Assembly (NCBI GenBank): GCA_004794655.1 | Contig: SMMW01000619.1 | Span: 1,426,001-1,490,000, forward strand | Direction: 5' to 3' | Origin: Marisa cornuarietis | Lineage: Eukaryota > Mollusca > Gastropoda > Architaenioglossa > Ampullariidae | Length of the DNA: 64,000 nucleotides | Part shown: piece after piece, positions 47,860 through 60,093 of the stretch | Layout of the letters: every line of letters starts with the position of its first letter | How positions within the stretch are numbered: the stretch's first letter is position 1 | Program-made: the position numbers and the translations under genes | Notes under the pieces: model-generated | Told to the model about the DNA's origin: nothing | Database searches by the model: none | What the model saw: only the letters and a program-made list of their open reading frames with translations

Positions 47860-49500
47860 GAAGTTCTGAGAAGTTCCACTGCCTACTCTCTTTTTTTAAT
47901 TCAAATGCCCATCACTTTCTGTTCTTTCAAACAGGGAACGGCTTCTCGTGCCATTAATCCCACCCTTTACAACAGATTCTTCTCCAAAGTTCAAATTCGT
48001 CTGTATTTGGGTCACATGATTTTTTTTTGAATGAAAAGTGCCTCAAGCTGGTGTCAGTTCTGTTTAATGACTTTCAGAAAACGTAGCGAAATACAATTTC
48101 ACTTTATTCTTGCCTGTTGAATTTTGTTTTTTGAGAATGCGATTAAACAGCTTCCATAAACATCGACAGAATTGTCTGTTCTCGGGCCTATTCCATCTTC
48201 CATAAAGAAAACCGTGTTGTCAGCATGGGTATTGTAGATAGTCGGTGTCTGCTGTAGGGACATGCACACAAGGCCAGTTGGACTTTGATGTTTTGATTTG
48301 TTTTGATGAAATATGAGGAGACATAAAGCAGCAAAGTTCCTGGTAGCTCCAGCAGAGGTTGTCGGCTAAGAAAAAACATTCTGAGGTTCCTGTCTGTATG
48401 TGTGTGGCTGATAGTTGTGTTTATAGACTCTTAATAAGCACCCAAGCTGTTCCTGGTAGCCAAGGCTCGCTGTTAATAACGAGGAAGAAATACCAGAACA
48501 TTGACTACCAAATATACTGATTGCCTTGACTACAGAATGCCTTGACTGCTCGGGAATAAATTATCTTTGGAACACGTTGAGAAAGATGTAAAATAAATAA
48601 TTTCCTTCTAATACCACTCATAAAGTATGTAGTGGCATGTCTTCTTAAGAAGGCCTCACAGGCAGAGTTGAAAGCCAGTTTTTCGTCTTTGCAGAAGAAT
48701 CTTCTTCCTCGCTTCTGGAAAATAGGTTTCTGAACCGGAAAACGTGTTCCCCATTTACTTGAATTTAATGTGTAATATAAATGCTGTTTCTCAGAATAAT
48801 CTGATTTACACACATTTTGGATTATTAATTCCCCAGTAATGACCGTTAGTTGCTGACCTACCCTGGACAGCCTCGACAGGTCGTTACTAGGATGGGATAG
48901 TCGCAGCGGTTAACAAGTCTCGTGACGAACTTTCTTGAGGGGCGGTGAGTCGTGGATGGTTCACAATGTCTGTTCTTTTATGTTTGCCATCAAGTCTTCT
49001 CTACCTCAACCTCGGCCATCCTGCTAGGAAACCTGAAGGACAGGCTCTTGTGCCCGGTTACATGGGCAAATAATTTAGGATAAAGTACTAGGATGAAGTG
49101 ATAGGATAAGGTATAAGGTAATAGGATAAAGTACTTTAATTTTCTTGATTAATTGATTGATAAACATACACGTTCTGCTGTCCTCTTTGTGCCACTTATT
49201 AATTGTGATGTACTGTTAAAACCACATAAAAAGAAACCTTTTCTATCTGTCGATCTTAACCACAAAAATGGGTGTGTGTGTGAGGGGGGAGGGCAGCAAA
49301 AGTTGGAGGCCAAACACTGTGTGCAGGTTTATTATTATGTGTGAGCTGCGCGAGCTCTGAAGTCAGTCAGGCGGAAAGCACTTTATTCTTCGGAGGCAAA
49401 AACTTTTATCTCTCTTCACCGTGTGCTTCGAAACAAATTAGAGAGCGAGGTGGAAGCAATCGAAAAATAAATTGACAGAAATGCACAAGAAATAGGGGAT
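47860..49500. other. Non-coding stretch
   Basis: No supported gene. Near 49080-49135 there is a short degenerate GGATAAAGTA / AGGATAAGGT repeat. Confidence 0.45.
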
Positions 49501-49504
49501 CACA

Positions 49505-50532
49505 TGGACAGACGCGGCAGCTGACAGGGGCCGCCACTCTTGTCTATTGTGGGCAATAGTCAGCAGGTCCTGTACAGGACGACCAGTCCAGTCTTTGATG
49601 TTCGTAAGTCAGTTCTTTCTCTGACCACCGCGGAGTCGGCCACCCTCCATGGTGCCTTGAAGGACAGTCTTCGACAAGGTGTCGTGCCGGGTCACGTGAC
49701 CAAAGAAGACCAGCTTACGTCACTTGACTGTTGATAGTAGAGGTTCCTGGTGTCCTACCAGTGTGGCCATCTTGTTTCTTACAAAGTCGTTGGTTTTATG
49801 TTCTTTGTATAATTGTATGAGATCCGGAGCGGCCTCCTCAGACACTTGTTCTCGAATGCCTGGATTCTCCTTTCCGAGCATAGTCCAAGTTTTATATCCG
49901 TAGAGCAGGATCGGCACTACCAGGGATTTCTATAGCCTGTACTTGGTAGTGAACCTTATCTTGTGGCTATGTCAGATCCTATCTAGCCTAGCCATTGCTG
50001 CTGTTGCTGTTGCGATCCTGATGTGGATATCTGGCGTGGAGTTGCCGTCCTTGGAGAGGGTGGCTCCCAAGTACTTGAAGCTGCTGACCTCTTCGAGCTG
50101 TACCCGGTTCATAAAGATCTCTGCTTTGCCGTTGCCATTGATCATAGCTTTGCTCTTTTCAGTGCTGGTCTCCATTCTATATGTATTTGAGGTGTCTGTC
50201 AGTCTGTTGGTGAGGTCTTGCAGTTGTTTGTTAGTACCTGCTAACAGATCTGTCATCTGCAAAGCGTAGGTTACAGATTGGTCTTCCACAAATTGAAAAT
50301 TAAGAGCTTTGAGCATGATGTTCTCCAAGAAGATATTAAACAGCACGGGTGATAGGGGACATCCTTGACGTACCCCTACTGTGGTGTCAAAGTCAGTTCC
50401 TATTCGGTTGTACAGCACTACTGTACTCGTTGAGCTGTAGTACAGCGCCTCGGTGACTTGAACGAGGCCTTCGTCGATGTTGAATTTTCGCGTCACATGC
50501 CATAGGCCCTCGTGCCCGACTCTGTTAAATGC
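49505..50532 (-). mobile_element. LINE reverse transcriptase fragment, copy 2 (longest)
   Basis: In - strand order: AFNRVGHEGLWHVTRKFNID, then GVRQGCPLSPVLFNIFLENI (RT motifs 4-5), the catalytic box, LGATLSKDG, MARLDRI, ILLYGYKTWTM, FFGHVTRHDTLSKTVLQGTM, and NIKDWTGRPVQDLLTIAHNR near the end. This order identifies ORF2 of an endonuclease-type non-LTR retrotransposon. RFADD is present in the DNA but frameshifted relative to both flanks, and there are further breaks near 49900 and 49620. No intact protein can be made. The 5' end is truncated at a microsatellite. Confidence 0.9.
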
Positions 50533-50548
50533 GTACGTGCGTGCGCGC

Positions 50549-50600
<52 letters not shown>

Positions 50601-50602
50601 AA
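50533..50602. repeat. GTGC/GC/GT/GA compound microsatellite
   Basis: Successive GTGC, GC, GT and GA blocks directly abutting the truncated 5' end of the LINE fragment. Confidence 0.95.
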
Positions 50603-50609
50603 CTAATGA

Positions 50610-52440
50610 AGTTTTCCGGTCAGCAGCCCAGATTACTGGGACATGGCCGTTCCTAAAGCTGCATGCGAAATATCAACGTGGTGTAAATTATCTGAGGCCT
50701 GCACTCCATTTCTCACCAATTACAGTTACTTTCACTCAACAGTCAGGTTAGAATGCGCTTTATTTTACATTTTAAACGATTTTTATGTTGTCCGAGACTC
50801 ACCAAATGGTCATTTTAGCGGCTACTTGTGCGTGCGCTAACATTCATTGTCTAGACTGTCATTAAAGCAGAAATTTTATTAGAATATTAGCTAACACATT
50901 TTCTGTTGGTGGTACATGTGGAACATCATCATGGACGAGAAACCAATGGTCATGAAGCCACAAACAAGGAAACAAACATTAAGTTAACTGATACGATCGA
51001 CTTGAGCCTCTTGCTGTCTGTGGTGATGTTTTGAAGCTTGCGTCTCCAAAAAGAAATGATATTATTTACAGTTTGAAAACTAGTATCCTGTACTGACATC
51101 ATCACAATCAGTTGAAGAAAGCTTCTAATGACTCTGGTAGACCTTCAAAGATATCTGTCAGGGCATATCTTTCATTGATAGCACATAATAAACAGGAAAT
51201 CGTGGAATTCCAGAACTAAACAAACTCTTTTTTTTTTGTAAAATGTGAAATTACAGGCTGGGAGAACTATTTAGGCAGCATTTTGACAGTGAAGTAAAGG
51301 GTCTTATGAAAATGAAAGTTGATTTGAGTTTGGCAAGTCTGGAAGTTGCAGAATATTGCGTTGGCGATTCGTGATTGGGGTCAGTGGTGGCACCCACTTT
51401 GATTGGATGATGCCGAGGAGTGGCTCATCGTCATGCAGTGGACGTCTTCCCGCCTTTCAACAAGGAGAGAATATTGAGAAAACATTTTATGCTTCAACTT
51501 ATGCTGAGGCTAAAGCTAGAGAAAATATTGAAAAAAGATATTACAATTTGCAAATTTGTGCAGAGACACTTCAGTGCTAATATTTACAATTTTTAATTTT
51601 TACTTAACATTTAAGTTTAATTGAATTTTAAAGATATAATGCAGCGCAGATTGCTTTCTGGGTAAGCCTCAGTGCTTGATGCTAATTCCAAAAATCTGGG
51701 AGGATACCCGCCCCACTTTCATTTCTATTTTATAGATTCAAACCTACAAACATCACGATACACATGCGGTCAAGAACAGAGAAACTGGAATCGTACATGG
51801 GATACATTTACGATGTAAAAGCCAGCGGGAGATCTCGCACCATGTATGTTTATTTGGTGTACTTCTGTATAAAAGTCAAGACACGAATCTTTGGTGATAT
51901 TGTATATTTTTATCTCGAGAACAGACGGATAGTATTCACCCAGATTTGTATAGCAGCATCATGTTCTGAGCTTTATCAAATCACTAGGCCTTGAAGAAGA
52001 ATGTAGCGTGTAAACTGTACAGCAGGAAAAGATGCTAACCAAAATAAAAAGATGTTTATTTGTTGTCAATAATCGGGGTAAGAAAGTGCTGTCCGTGTTT
52101 GAAGTTTGACGAGGGCATATATTAGCGGCCAGACATGTTTAACTCCCTTGTATGCCAGTTGGAAGGAACTCGTCCTCACACCGATGTAATTAGGTGAAAG
52201 CCATATGAGGCACAAGTTTTAGCATTGACAGTCAGCATTAGCTGAGAACCACAGACCCTTCACCGAAACGTGCAATCAAAGGAGAAGAAAAAGACAGCTA
52301 TTGAATCTTGTTTAAATTAAAATTTAAATCGACAAAAGTCTGGATACCAATTTCCCAACCGAGCTACGGAGCAGAGAGATCGGTAGTGATGACAGATTTC
52401 TGACAGGAACCTGTGCTGACCCACGTCGTCCACCTCTTTG
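50610..52440. other. Non-coding stretch
   Basis: AT-rich, with no splice-supported frame. A 74-codon frame at 51356 (FDWMMPRSGSSSCSGRLPAF) is unplaced. Confidence 0.45.
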
Positions 52441-52449
52441 GTAAGAGTC

Positions 52450-53030
52450 ACGGGTTCTTCTTGGTAACAATCATGTCTACCCCTTGGTAACAATCATATA
52501 TAGCCTTGGAAACAGTCATGTCTACCCCTTGGTAACAGCCATATATACCCTTGGTAACAATCATGTCTACCCCTTGGTAACAATCATGTCTACCCCTTGG
52601 TAACAGCCATGCCCACCCTTTACTAACAATCATGTCTACCCCTTGGAAACAATCATGTCTACCCCTTATTAACAATCATGTCTACCCCTTGGTAACAGCC
52701 ATGCCCACCCCTTAGTAACAATCATGTCTACCCCTTGGAAGCAGTCATGTCTACCCTTTGGTAACAATCATGTCTACCCCTTGGTAACAGCCATGCCCAC
52801 CCCTTAGTAACAATCATGTCTACCCCTTGGTAACAGCCATGCCCACCCCTTAGTAACAATCATGTCTTCCCCTTAGTAACAATCATGTCTACCCCTTGGT
52901 AACAGCATGCCCACCCCTTAGTAACAGTCATGTCTACCCCTTGGAAAAAGTCATGTCTACCCCTTGGTAACAGCCATGCCCACCCCTTAGTAACAATCAT
53001 GTCTACCCCTTGGTAACATGTCTACCTGGT
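52450..53030. repeat. 23-bp minisatellite with dimeric variants
   Basis: About 25 copies of AATCATGTCTACCCCTTGGT plus AAC. A second form (AGCCATGCCCACCCCTTAGT plus AAC) alternates with the first, giving 46-bp dimers between about 52590 and 53010. Confidence 0.95.
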
Positions 53031-53039
53031 TTGAAGCCC

Positions 53040-55200
53040 ATCATTCAACACCCTTCTGCAGCGGTCTTTCGTGTCGGCGCTGCTAGGTGGCTGACATGTA
53101 GCGGTCAGCAAAGCTGCTAATAGTTTGTAACCACTCTAGCCTTGCGATAGCCATGTAGCTAGCTACTGACCGCTGATAGCAGCAATGTCGCGTGCACGGC
53201 GTTGGAAGATATTGAAAACCTCACAATGGAGGTGACCCCTCGCCGTGCGAAAGGACAGAAGAGCCCGTCGTTCATCAGGAAATAACCGATCGATGTGCAG
53301 ACTGCACCTACTGGCGGTTGAGCTACAGGCGGCAATGGACCCACAAGCGTTCAAAATCTGTAATAAAAGTATTCCTACTGCTGCGCGGTGGCTGCGCGGT
53401 GTCCACGCGGCGACGGCAAGACAAAAACAAATCTAATTATAGCAAGTGCGTCACGTGCGTATGTTTATTATGGGAGAGGAAAATAGAGAGAGAAGGAACA
53501 GCTGTTTACCCTCAAACTAGCAAGTAGGGTTACACCGTGGTACATCTGCTGGCTCTATGAACCGGGGCTAAGTTTAGAGAAAGAACAGAGTGCCGGCGAA
53601 GAGATCTGAACACGAAGGCACGAATCGTTAAGGTTAGTGGTGACATGCACTTCACTGCTGCTTATGCCCACCACCAGAGAGGGAGTAGGGGTGGGGGGTG
53701 GAATGAGAAGCGGGAGTGGGAGACGAGCGACGCAGAAAGCGGCAGCGACGCGGATAAATGTCCGCCAGTCTGTAGTTGAGAAGAACACAGGCGCGCCGGC
53801 CTCTCCTCCGGGAAATCAACATTTTTAAACATTTCCCATCGGCAAGCATGCACGCGACAATGAAGGCTCCAAGGGCATGTTTTTCTTTGAGAAATAAGAA
53901 TGCAATAACTTGTCTGTGTGGGTGAAATAAAAATCCAATAACTTGTCTGTGTGGGTGATATTCGGCACCGCGCGCTGTGGGACGTTTCCGCCCGAAGATG
54001 ACCTCTCCTCAGACCATTCTTCCGGTCCTTACGAGCTTTAAATGTCGTGGCTCCGACTTCTGGTCACTTAAGAAGTTCTTGCTGTCTGTGGGGCATCACT
54101 AGATGGACGACTACATTATCTACATTGACCGGCAGGCATGAGGATGCGGTGAAATTGTGCATGGAGTTGAGAACAGTCCCTTTGTCCTGGGCAGTGGCAC
54201 AACCCTTGTGTGGGAGTTGCCCCTTCTGACGCCTCTCTCTCTCATCTCTCTCATCTCTCACTCACGGATTCATTACTTTCTCTATTTCAATCAATTATTT
54301 TTTTTATAGAAGACCGGCTACGTCTGAGCTATGAAGCCGTTTTTATGCGCTTTCTGTTCATGGGATGCGAGGCTGTCCATGATTGCTTTGTCGCCGGTAC
54401 TGATCAATGTCCAGCTTCTTTTATATCGCTGCCCGATCGTTCCGTTCGCTGTGAATGGTTCAAGAGCGCAGTATAAATTAAAAGACAGGTGGAAAGAAAG
54501 TACGAAAAAAATACTAAGACAGTAAGCGAAGAAGGAAAAAAGAAAAGAACAAATAAAGGAAAGGAAGGAAGAAGTAAAGAAAGGAAAGAAAGAAAAGTAA
54601 AGAAGACATCAGGCCTGAGACAACCATGCACAATAAGACGGTTCGTGGAAATTACAGTAAGTGGTCAACACAGCGGACAGTGGTTAAACTTTGGAAAAGA
54701 ACTGCAGTCAAATGTGGTGGTTGTCTGCCCAAACAACTTAGAGGTTGGTGGGGTTGTTGGTGGAGTGGTTGTAGCGAGGGGCGGGGCTAGCTGTCTGAGG
54801 GAACCGTTTGTCCTGCTCAGTCCATGATTCATTTTGGATTTTTTTTTTCCTTTGGCTGGAAGGAGGAGACGGGGCTACACCCACGTGTTTGTGCTGAATT
54901 ATCTCCCTTCTCGGGTGAATTAATGGGCGGTCAATAGTTTAGTCCAGTCAGCTTTTGTCGTCTTGAATATTATCCCCTCTTTACCACCAGCAAAACTTCC
55001 CTGAAATTTATACGTTTAGCAGCTCAATGTAGACCTATATCTCAATTTAATAATAATAATAATATACAAGAAGCTGATTGCAGTTACTTTTGGTCTCTGA
55101 AACGTGCAACTTTTATTTTACAAAAGTTCTTGCTTCAAATGTTCTAGAATTTAAAATGATGAGAAACCAAACTGTAGAAGTGTTATGAATTGCTAAATAA
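53040..55200. other. CpG-richer, repeat-light stretch without a supported gene
   Basis: Open frames overlap on both strands at 53160-53440 and 53640-53850, as expected from higher GC. A 36-bp sequence ending CAATAACTTGTCTGTGTGGG is tandemly duplicated at 53888-53960. A purine-rich run lies at 54480-54610. Confidence 0.4.
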
Positions 55201-55209
55201 ACAAGGTTA

Positions 55210-55527
55210 GCTAACACCAGAGGAATCTGCAAAGAGGTTGGCTGATATTAAGATGCAGAAAATTCGACCACTAGGACACCGAAATAATTCGTACACGAAA
55301 GGGCAATGCTGGGGGTCATCGGGGTCTGTGCGTCTGGAACTCGATTCCCCAGAGAGTTTTCCTGCTCGATAGTCAGTCAGCATGTGCGGACTTTGGTCAT
55401 ACTTATGGACAAGAGGTTCCAGAGGTGTGCCCCAGGGGATCCTCGCCGCCCGATGACTTAGACACTCGCCACAGTCTCCGCTCGGTATTATCAGCAGAAT
55501 CATAATGCCTGGCTGACCCCTCAACAA
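55210..55527 (-). CDS. Unassigned ORF with Cys/Pro pattern
   Basis: A 106-codon frame reads GDCGECLSHRAARIPWGTPL, EPLVHKYDQSPHMLTDYRAG, then SRRTDPDDPQHCPFVYELFR, CPSGRIFCIL, to TAG. Five Cys and balanced composition make it more protein-like than its neighbours. No signal peptide; the first residue in frame is not a clear start, so it could be a last exon. I do not recognise the family. Confidence 0.35.
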
Positions 55528-55529
55528 TG

Positions 55530-56355
55530 TCTTAGTCGAAAACCTGGTCAGGTGACATGTCTATATCCTGTTTTCTGCTGCTGGTACCATGTGTAAGTAG
55601 ATGGACTTTGATTATCTCAGGCTGCCAGTACTAGGACACTGCTGTTAACCTTGTTTCTTTTTCCTTCTACAGCTGCTACAACGACTATAGCAGATGTCCT
55701 TAGAAATGGTTGCTAAGATATTGTATATGTCATGTTAATTAGCGATCGTTAGCACCCAAATCTTAATAGTAATAATAAGACAATATATAAGACAAACTTT
55801 CTAGCTTTAGTGTATTTTGGTGATTTTTGTTAGTGTTGTTTCGGTTCTATTGTCGATAGCAACATTATCAAGCCAAGCAAAACAAGTTCACCCGTGACAA
55901 ACCAAGGTTTATGCACTCGTACTATCAGGCTCAGACTTTAAAGTGGACCCTAGTTGTATCCTCCGTGCGACGAAGTGTTCTCCTAACTTCAAATTCTCTT
56001 CCGTTCACTCCAGCCTCTTGTAGGTGCCAGTCGATAGTGTGGCTAAATAAATGGCCGGAAAATGCGACAAATCGCAATATACTTACCGAAGGAGAAGAGC
56101 AGAAACCTATCTGCCGCCATTTAGTAGTCATTAAGTCACAAATGAGCGAACGAAAGCCTGAGACATGCCCATCATGACTGGCTGCAAACGGTCCATTTCT
56201 CAAACAGATTTAAACTCCATCTGAGTTCGAGCGGAAGTAAAGGCGCAGCACAAGTCTTTGGCATCAAATGGCCTCAGTGATATGGAGGGACACATTGCTT
56301 GTTACTGTCATCTGTTGTTTGGACCACACGTGTAACCCTCACCATTAAACTATAG

Positions 56356-56405
<50 letters not shown>

Positions 56406-56980
56406 GTTGACAAGACTGGTTTGGAATCTTGAGAACCGATTGTAAAAGTATTCTTAAAATATAATAATATTATGATTAACAACTACAATGTTGCAAAGAT
56501 AGAGAGACGCGCGCGCGCGCACACACACACACACAATGTTCAAGGATGTCTTCCTATTTTTCTCAGATGCTGCCATATTTTGCCAGTGGTTTGCATCAGG
56601 TGGGTATTTACTTGTCCAGCCTCGGCTTTCCTTAAAATTGCATGATGTTGGAAGCTGGGTGGCTGCTCTGTTATTTCAGCATATTTTTCCCACCATAAGG
56701 TGTCCACCGCAGCGCGAGGTGTGGAAAAACGTGTGACACATCCTTTCATTTTTACCAAAATGCGTTACAAGAAGCAAGTTCACACCTCTTGTTTCTGTTG
56801 CATTAGCTGGTTGTAAAAATCTTGCTACAATAATGATTTAGTAGGGAAAGTTTTTTAATTTTCCTGGAAAAAATGTTCTTTCAAATATAAACATAGTGTT
56901 GTTAAATCTGGAATTTTATGATTTTCCTCAGGAAAGTGGATGTCTGCTGAATGTTGCCATGAAGGTATCGAATTTTTGAC
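55530..56980. other. Non-coding stretch with simple repeats
   Basis: It holds (ATC)n at 56355-56405 and a CG/CA run at 56510-56535. A reverse frame at 56540-56758 looks like degraded repeat text. No gene. Confidence 0.4.
56355..56405. repeat. (ATC)16 microsatellite
   Basis: Perfect triplet array. Confidence 0.95.
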
Positions 56981-56984
56981 CGAT

Positions 56985-57320
56985 TCATGTCAGCCTCCAT
57001 AGGAGGACAGAGACGCCCCCGCTCGGCGCTTGTTCCAAACTTTCCCTAACTTGTGACGTGGCCATGACATGCCTGGCCCTCCTCCATCGATCTCGGTATC
57101 GAGCGCAGGCTGGCACGAGGGCGAAGCATGCAACATCCCCCCCCCCCCGCTGTGGCCCGACTGTCCAGGAAGCGGTCGGCATCGCTGGCTGCAAGAGGCG
57201 CCATGGCAGGCCGGTCTGACTCGGGGCTGGGGGAGGAGTGTCCCGATTGTGGCCAGCGGTTTGCTGCGGTCTCTACCCCCTCCCCTTCCTCCCACCCCAC
57301 ACATAGAAACATTTCTTGTC
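56985..57320. promoter_or_regulatory. CpG-rich island-like region with a possible first exon
   Basis: GC-rich with many CpG and a C11 run. On the + strand an ATG at 57203 in good context (CGCCATGG) opens MAGRSDSGLGEECPDCGQRF; CPDCGQRF resembles the first half of a C2H2 finger, but the His spacing that follows does not fit. Both strands are open, so coding is doubtful. Confidence 0.3.
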
Positions 57321-57726
57321 CCAAAGTCTATTCCCTGGTATTTATGAGATTCACTGAAGCTAATGTGAGGAACTTCCAACCGCTGCGCAGTCCCGGAGTA
57401 GCAGAAGATAAGGTTGTTGTTATTTGCGCACTTAACACAAACAACACAAATAAACTGGGTGGATATCGAGGTCTTTATGTACATGAGTACAGAAGAATCG
57501 TGGAAAAGAGCGATGGAGAAACAAAGTGAATGGCTTAGTAATACAAGAGAGAGAGAGACTTAAGGTTAATCAGGGATGTAGAAAACAAATGAGAGAATAA
57601 TGTAGGAAAGGTCAACCATATGCAGACTTCCAGAATGGCAAAACCTCATCTGTGTGGTGTGTATAGTGGCAGTCTGTCTTAGTGATGCTAGTAATGTGGC
57701 TGTAAACACCATCCTCGTCAACAATC

Positions 57727-57900
57727 AAGCGGGTGCAGGTGCTGTGTGCGGGTGCGGGTGATGTGGGCGGGTGCAGGTGCGGGTGCTGTGTGCGGATGCA
57801 GATGCTGTGTGCGGGTGCGGGTGCTGTGTGCGGATGCAGATGCTGTGTGCGGGTGCGGGTGCTGTGTGCGGGTGCAGGTGGTGGGTGCAGGTGCTGGGTG
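57727..57900. repeat. GGGTGC-based minisatellite
   Basis: Six-base GGGTGC/GGATGC units in 12-36 bp higher-order blocks. Frames on both strands are open by virtue of the period. It directly abuts the LINE C-terminus relic. Confidence 0.9.
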
Positions 57901-57904
57901 CCGT

Positions 57905-58255
57905 ACAACTAGCATTGTGTGGACTGTGTTAGGAGTATATTCAAGGAAGAGGTGTGTTTTCAGTGCACATTTAAAGGATTCAAAGGTGGGAAGGTGGCGG
58001 ATATGGAAAGGAAGAGAGTTCCATTGTTTTGCTGCACAGTAACTAAACATCCTGTGACCATATGTTGTTGTTTTGGTGACAGGAACAGTTAGGATACGGT
58101 CGTCAGACCAAGATTGTAACTGTCTAGCTGGGTCGTCCAGTTTTCTGGATGTGCTGTCTCTGTGTATATAACTCTTGACTCTCATAGCACATCTACCTTT
58201 TTGATTCACCGACAAAACATTTCTCAACACCTGGTGTAACATTTCGATGTCTTTC
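57905..58255 (-). mobile_element. CR1/L2-type LINE ORF2 C-terminus
   Basis: The - strand reads DDRILTVPVTKTTTYGHRMF, SYCAAKQWNSLPFHIRHLPT, FESFKCALKTHLF. This is the conserved end of CR1/L2-like reverse transcriptase ORFs (RxLxVPxT..ygdRxF..aaP.lWNSLPxxIR...s...FK..LKTHLF). It is open for about 110 codons, then runs into the GGGTGC minisatellite. It has no RT core. Confidence 0.85.
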
Positions 58256-58839
58256 TTTCTCTTTCCGTCTCTCTTTCTTTGCAGTTTTTTTTTTAAATCA
58301 GAATAATCGATCTTGGCAACAGTTTCCTTTTTAAATTAAGCGAATGGGCGAGTTTGTTGTGGTCTTTCTTGCGCAGTAAACTCTTTCTCTTGTGGAGCCA
58401 TCAATCATCGGTGAGCTGCTTCCTTTTGTTCTTCTATTTGCTTTGTTTTCTGTGTAATTGTGACTGAGGGCAGGTGTGATATCACATTTCTGATTGATTC
58501 TTCATAGCAATACCTGATGATTCTTGCTGGGGCTTGATGGCCTACCTGAGTTAGTCCTGTACTGTAATCTCTGAAGGAGTGGAAGACCTTTGGTAAAAAA
58601 AAAAATAAAGGTCTGTTGATGTGTTTTCTACTGGGTGGAGTTGAGCACAAGATAAAAGTTTCCCTTAATATGTTTGTTGTCTTTACTGTGTTGTTGTGAA
58701 GACTGATGTCTCCCACTAACCTTTCTTTCGGTGGTTAGAGGGGGTGTTAGAGACCTCACTTTTGTCAGGGCCAGTAGTTGGCTCCCCTCTCCAGACTGTT
58801 AGACACACATGATGGCCACAAATGTGCTTAATATTGTAT

Positions 58840-59080
58840 TCATGTAGATCGTTTAGTCCATCGGGTCTTCTTTTAAATGTGTATTATGGCAAAAAATGTG
58901 TTTAGGCAAGATATTTGTAGGGATCATTCAGTCCCCGGGGTTTCTTGTGAAAGACACACAGTTACGAAATTGAATTTAGAAAAGGGATTCCTTTGGATAA
59001 TTTAGTTCATCGGATCCCCCGTCACACACAGAGGTGAAAAATTTGTTTAGACATTCACGTTAAGTAAAGATATTATTTCC
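58840..59080. repeat. Degenerate ~70-bp tandem repeat, 3 copies
   Basis: Three diverged units share TTTAGTCCATCGGGTCTTC / ATTCAGTCCCCGGGGTTTC / TTTAGTTCATCGGATCCCC cores followed by a variable arm and GTTTAG. Confidence 0.6.
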
Positions 59081-59155
59081 CATGACTTAGTTAAGAGCAA
59101 GGATTGAAATTCAACAAACAGGCATGTCTATGAAAGTTTAGATACGAGAGAGACC

Positions 59156-59176
59156 TCTGTGTGTGTGGGTGTGTGA

Positions 59177-59211
<35 letters not shown>

Positions 59212-59289
59212 TGAGTGAGCGTGTGTGTGAGTGTGTGTGTGTGTGTGTGTGAGCGAGTGAGCGTGTGTGTGTGTGTGTGTGTGTGCATG
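59156..59289. repeat. (TG)n/TGAG microsatellite
   Basis: TG blocks separated by GAGTGAGTGAGC spacers, repeated several times. The long - strand frame through it (Thr/His repeats) is not a gene. Confidence 0.95.
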
Positions 59290-59299
59290 CAAACGCACG

Positions 59300-60061
59300 C
59301 GTGTGTGTTTCAGAAATAAATATGAGAAAGGGGAGCAAACTGCACAACGAAAGTTTGTATATTTTGCTGCAGAATCACAGTGCTGTTCACGTGCGATCAA
59401 ATCCTCAAAAATGTAATAATCACAGGGAGATAACGAGGAATCGAGAAGTAAAAAGACAATGAAGAAGAAATATTTTAACAGATTAAAGCGGAAGATAACA
59501 GACCTTAGACGAGAACTGATTACTGCGGAGGTTTTTCGTGACAAATTGAATGCGGAGTTAGGGGCTGGCACCACAGGCGGGGCAGCACGGTTTACACCGC
59601 CTCTAATGAGCAAAACCAAACAAGACAGGGGATGAATTTCCGAGAAAATACGATTAAATAACCATTCTTTTGCAATCCATCGCCAGACAGCTTCACCAAA
59701 ATCAACGAAAATGGAATGCCAAATTTTTGCCACGAGTGAAAAAACAAAAGACTTCAATAAAGGAGAGAGAGAGAAGCTGGAAGACTTCAATAAATAATGT
59801 CTTCCAACATAAAACTGAGGAGGGAGAAGCTGGAAGGAAGTGAAAAGATAAAGAAAGCTGGACGCTTGGGAGGGAACAAAGACAGAAAACAACATAGGAA
59901 TAGAACAGTAACAAATAAACAAATAAACGGGTTACTTAATGTAACTACAGCAAGTCTCCAGTTTCGCCCCCTAACTGCTTATTACTAATATATTGATTTA
60001 AAAAAAAACTGAATCTTTCCACTCGACGGGGTCAAGGTTTAACTTCTTAGACGGACAAGAC

Positions 60062-60093
<32 letters not shown>

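Noticed and set aside
49540..49734. + strand frame starting MSIVGNSQQVLYRTT
   Set aside because: Antisense of the LINE 3' region.
57618..57740. Proline/His-rich extension of the CR1-like frame
   Set aside because: GGGTGC minisatellite translated, not protein sequence.
59128..59922. 264-codon - strand frame with hydrophobic N-terminus and Thr/His repeats
   Set aside because: Half of it is a TG microsatellite; the rest has no domain and alternates with many short frames. Chance extension is likelier than a gene.
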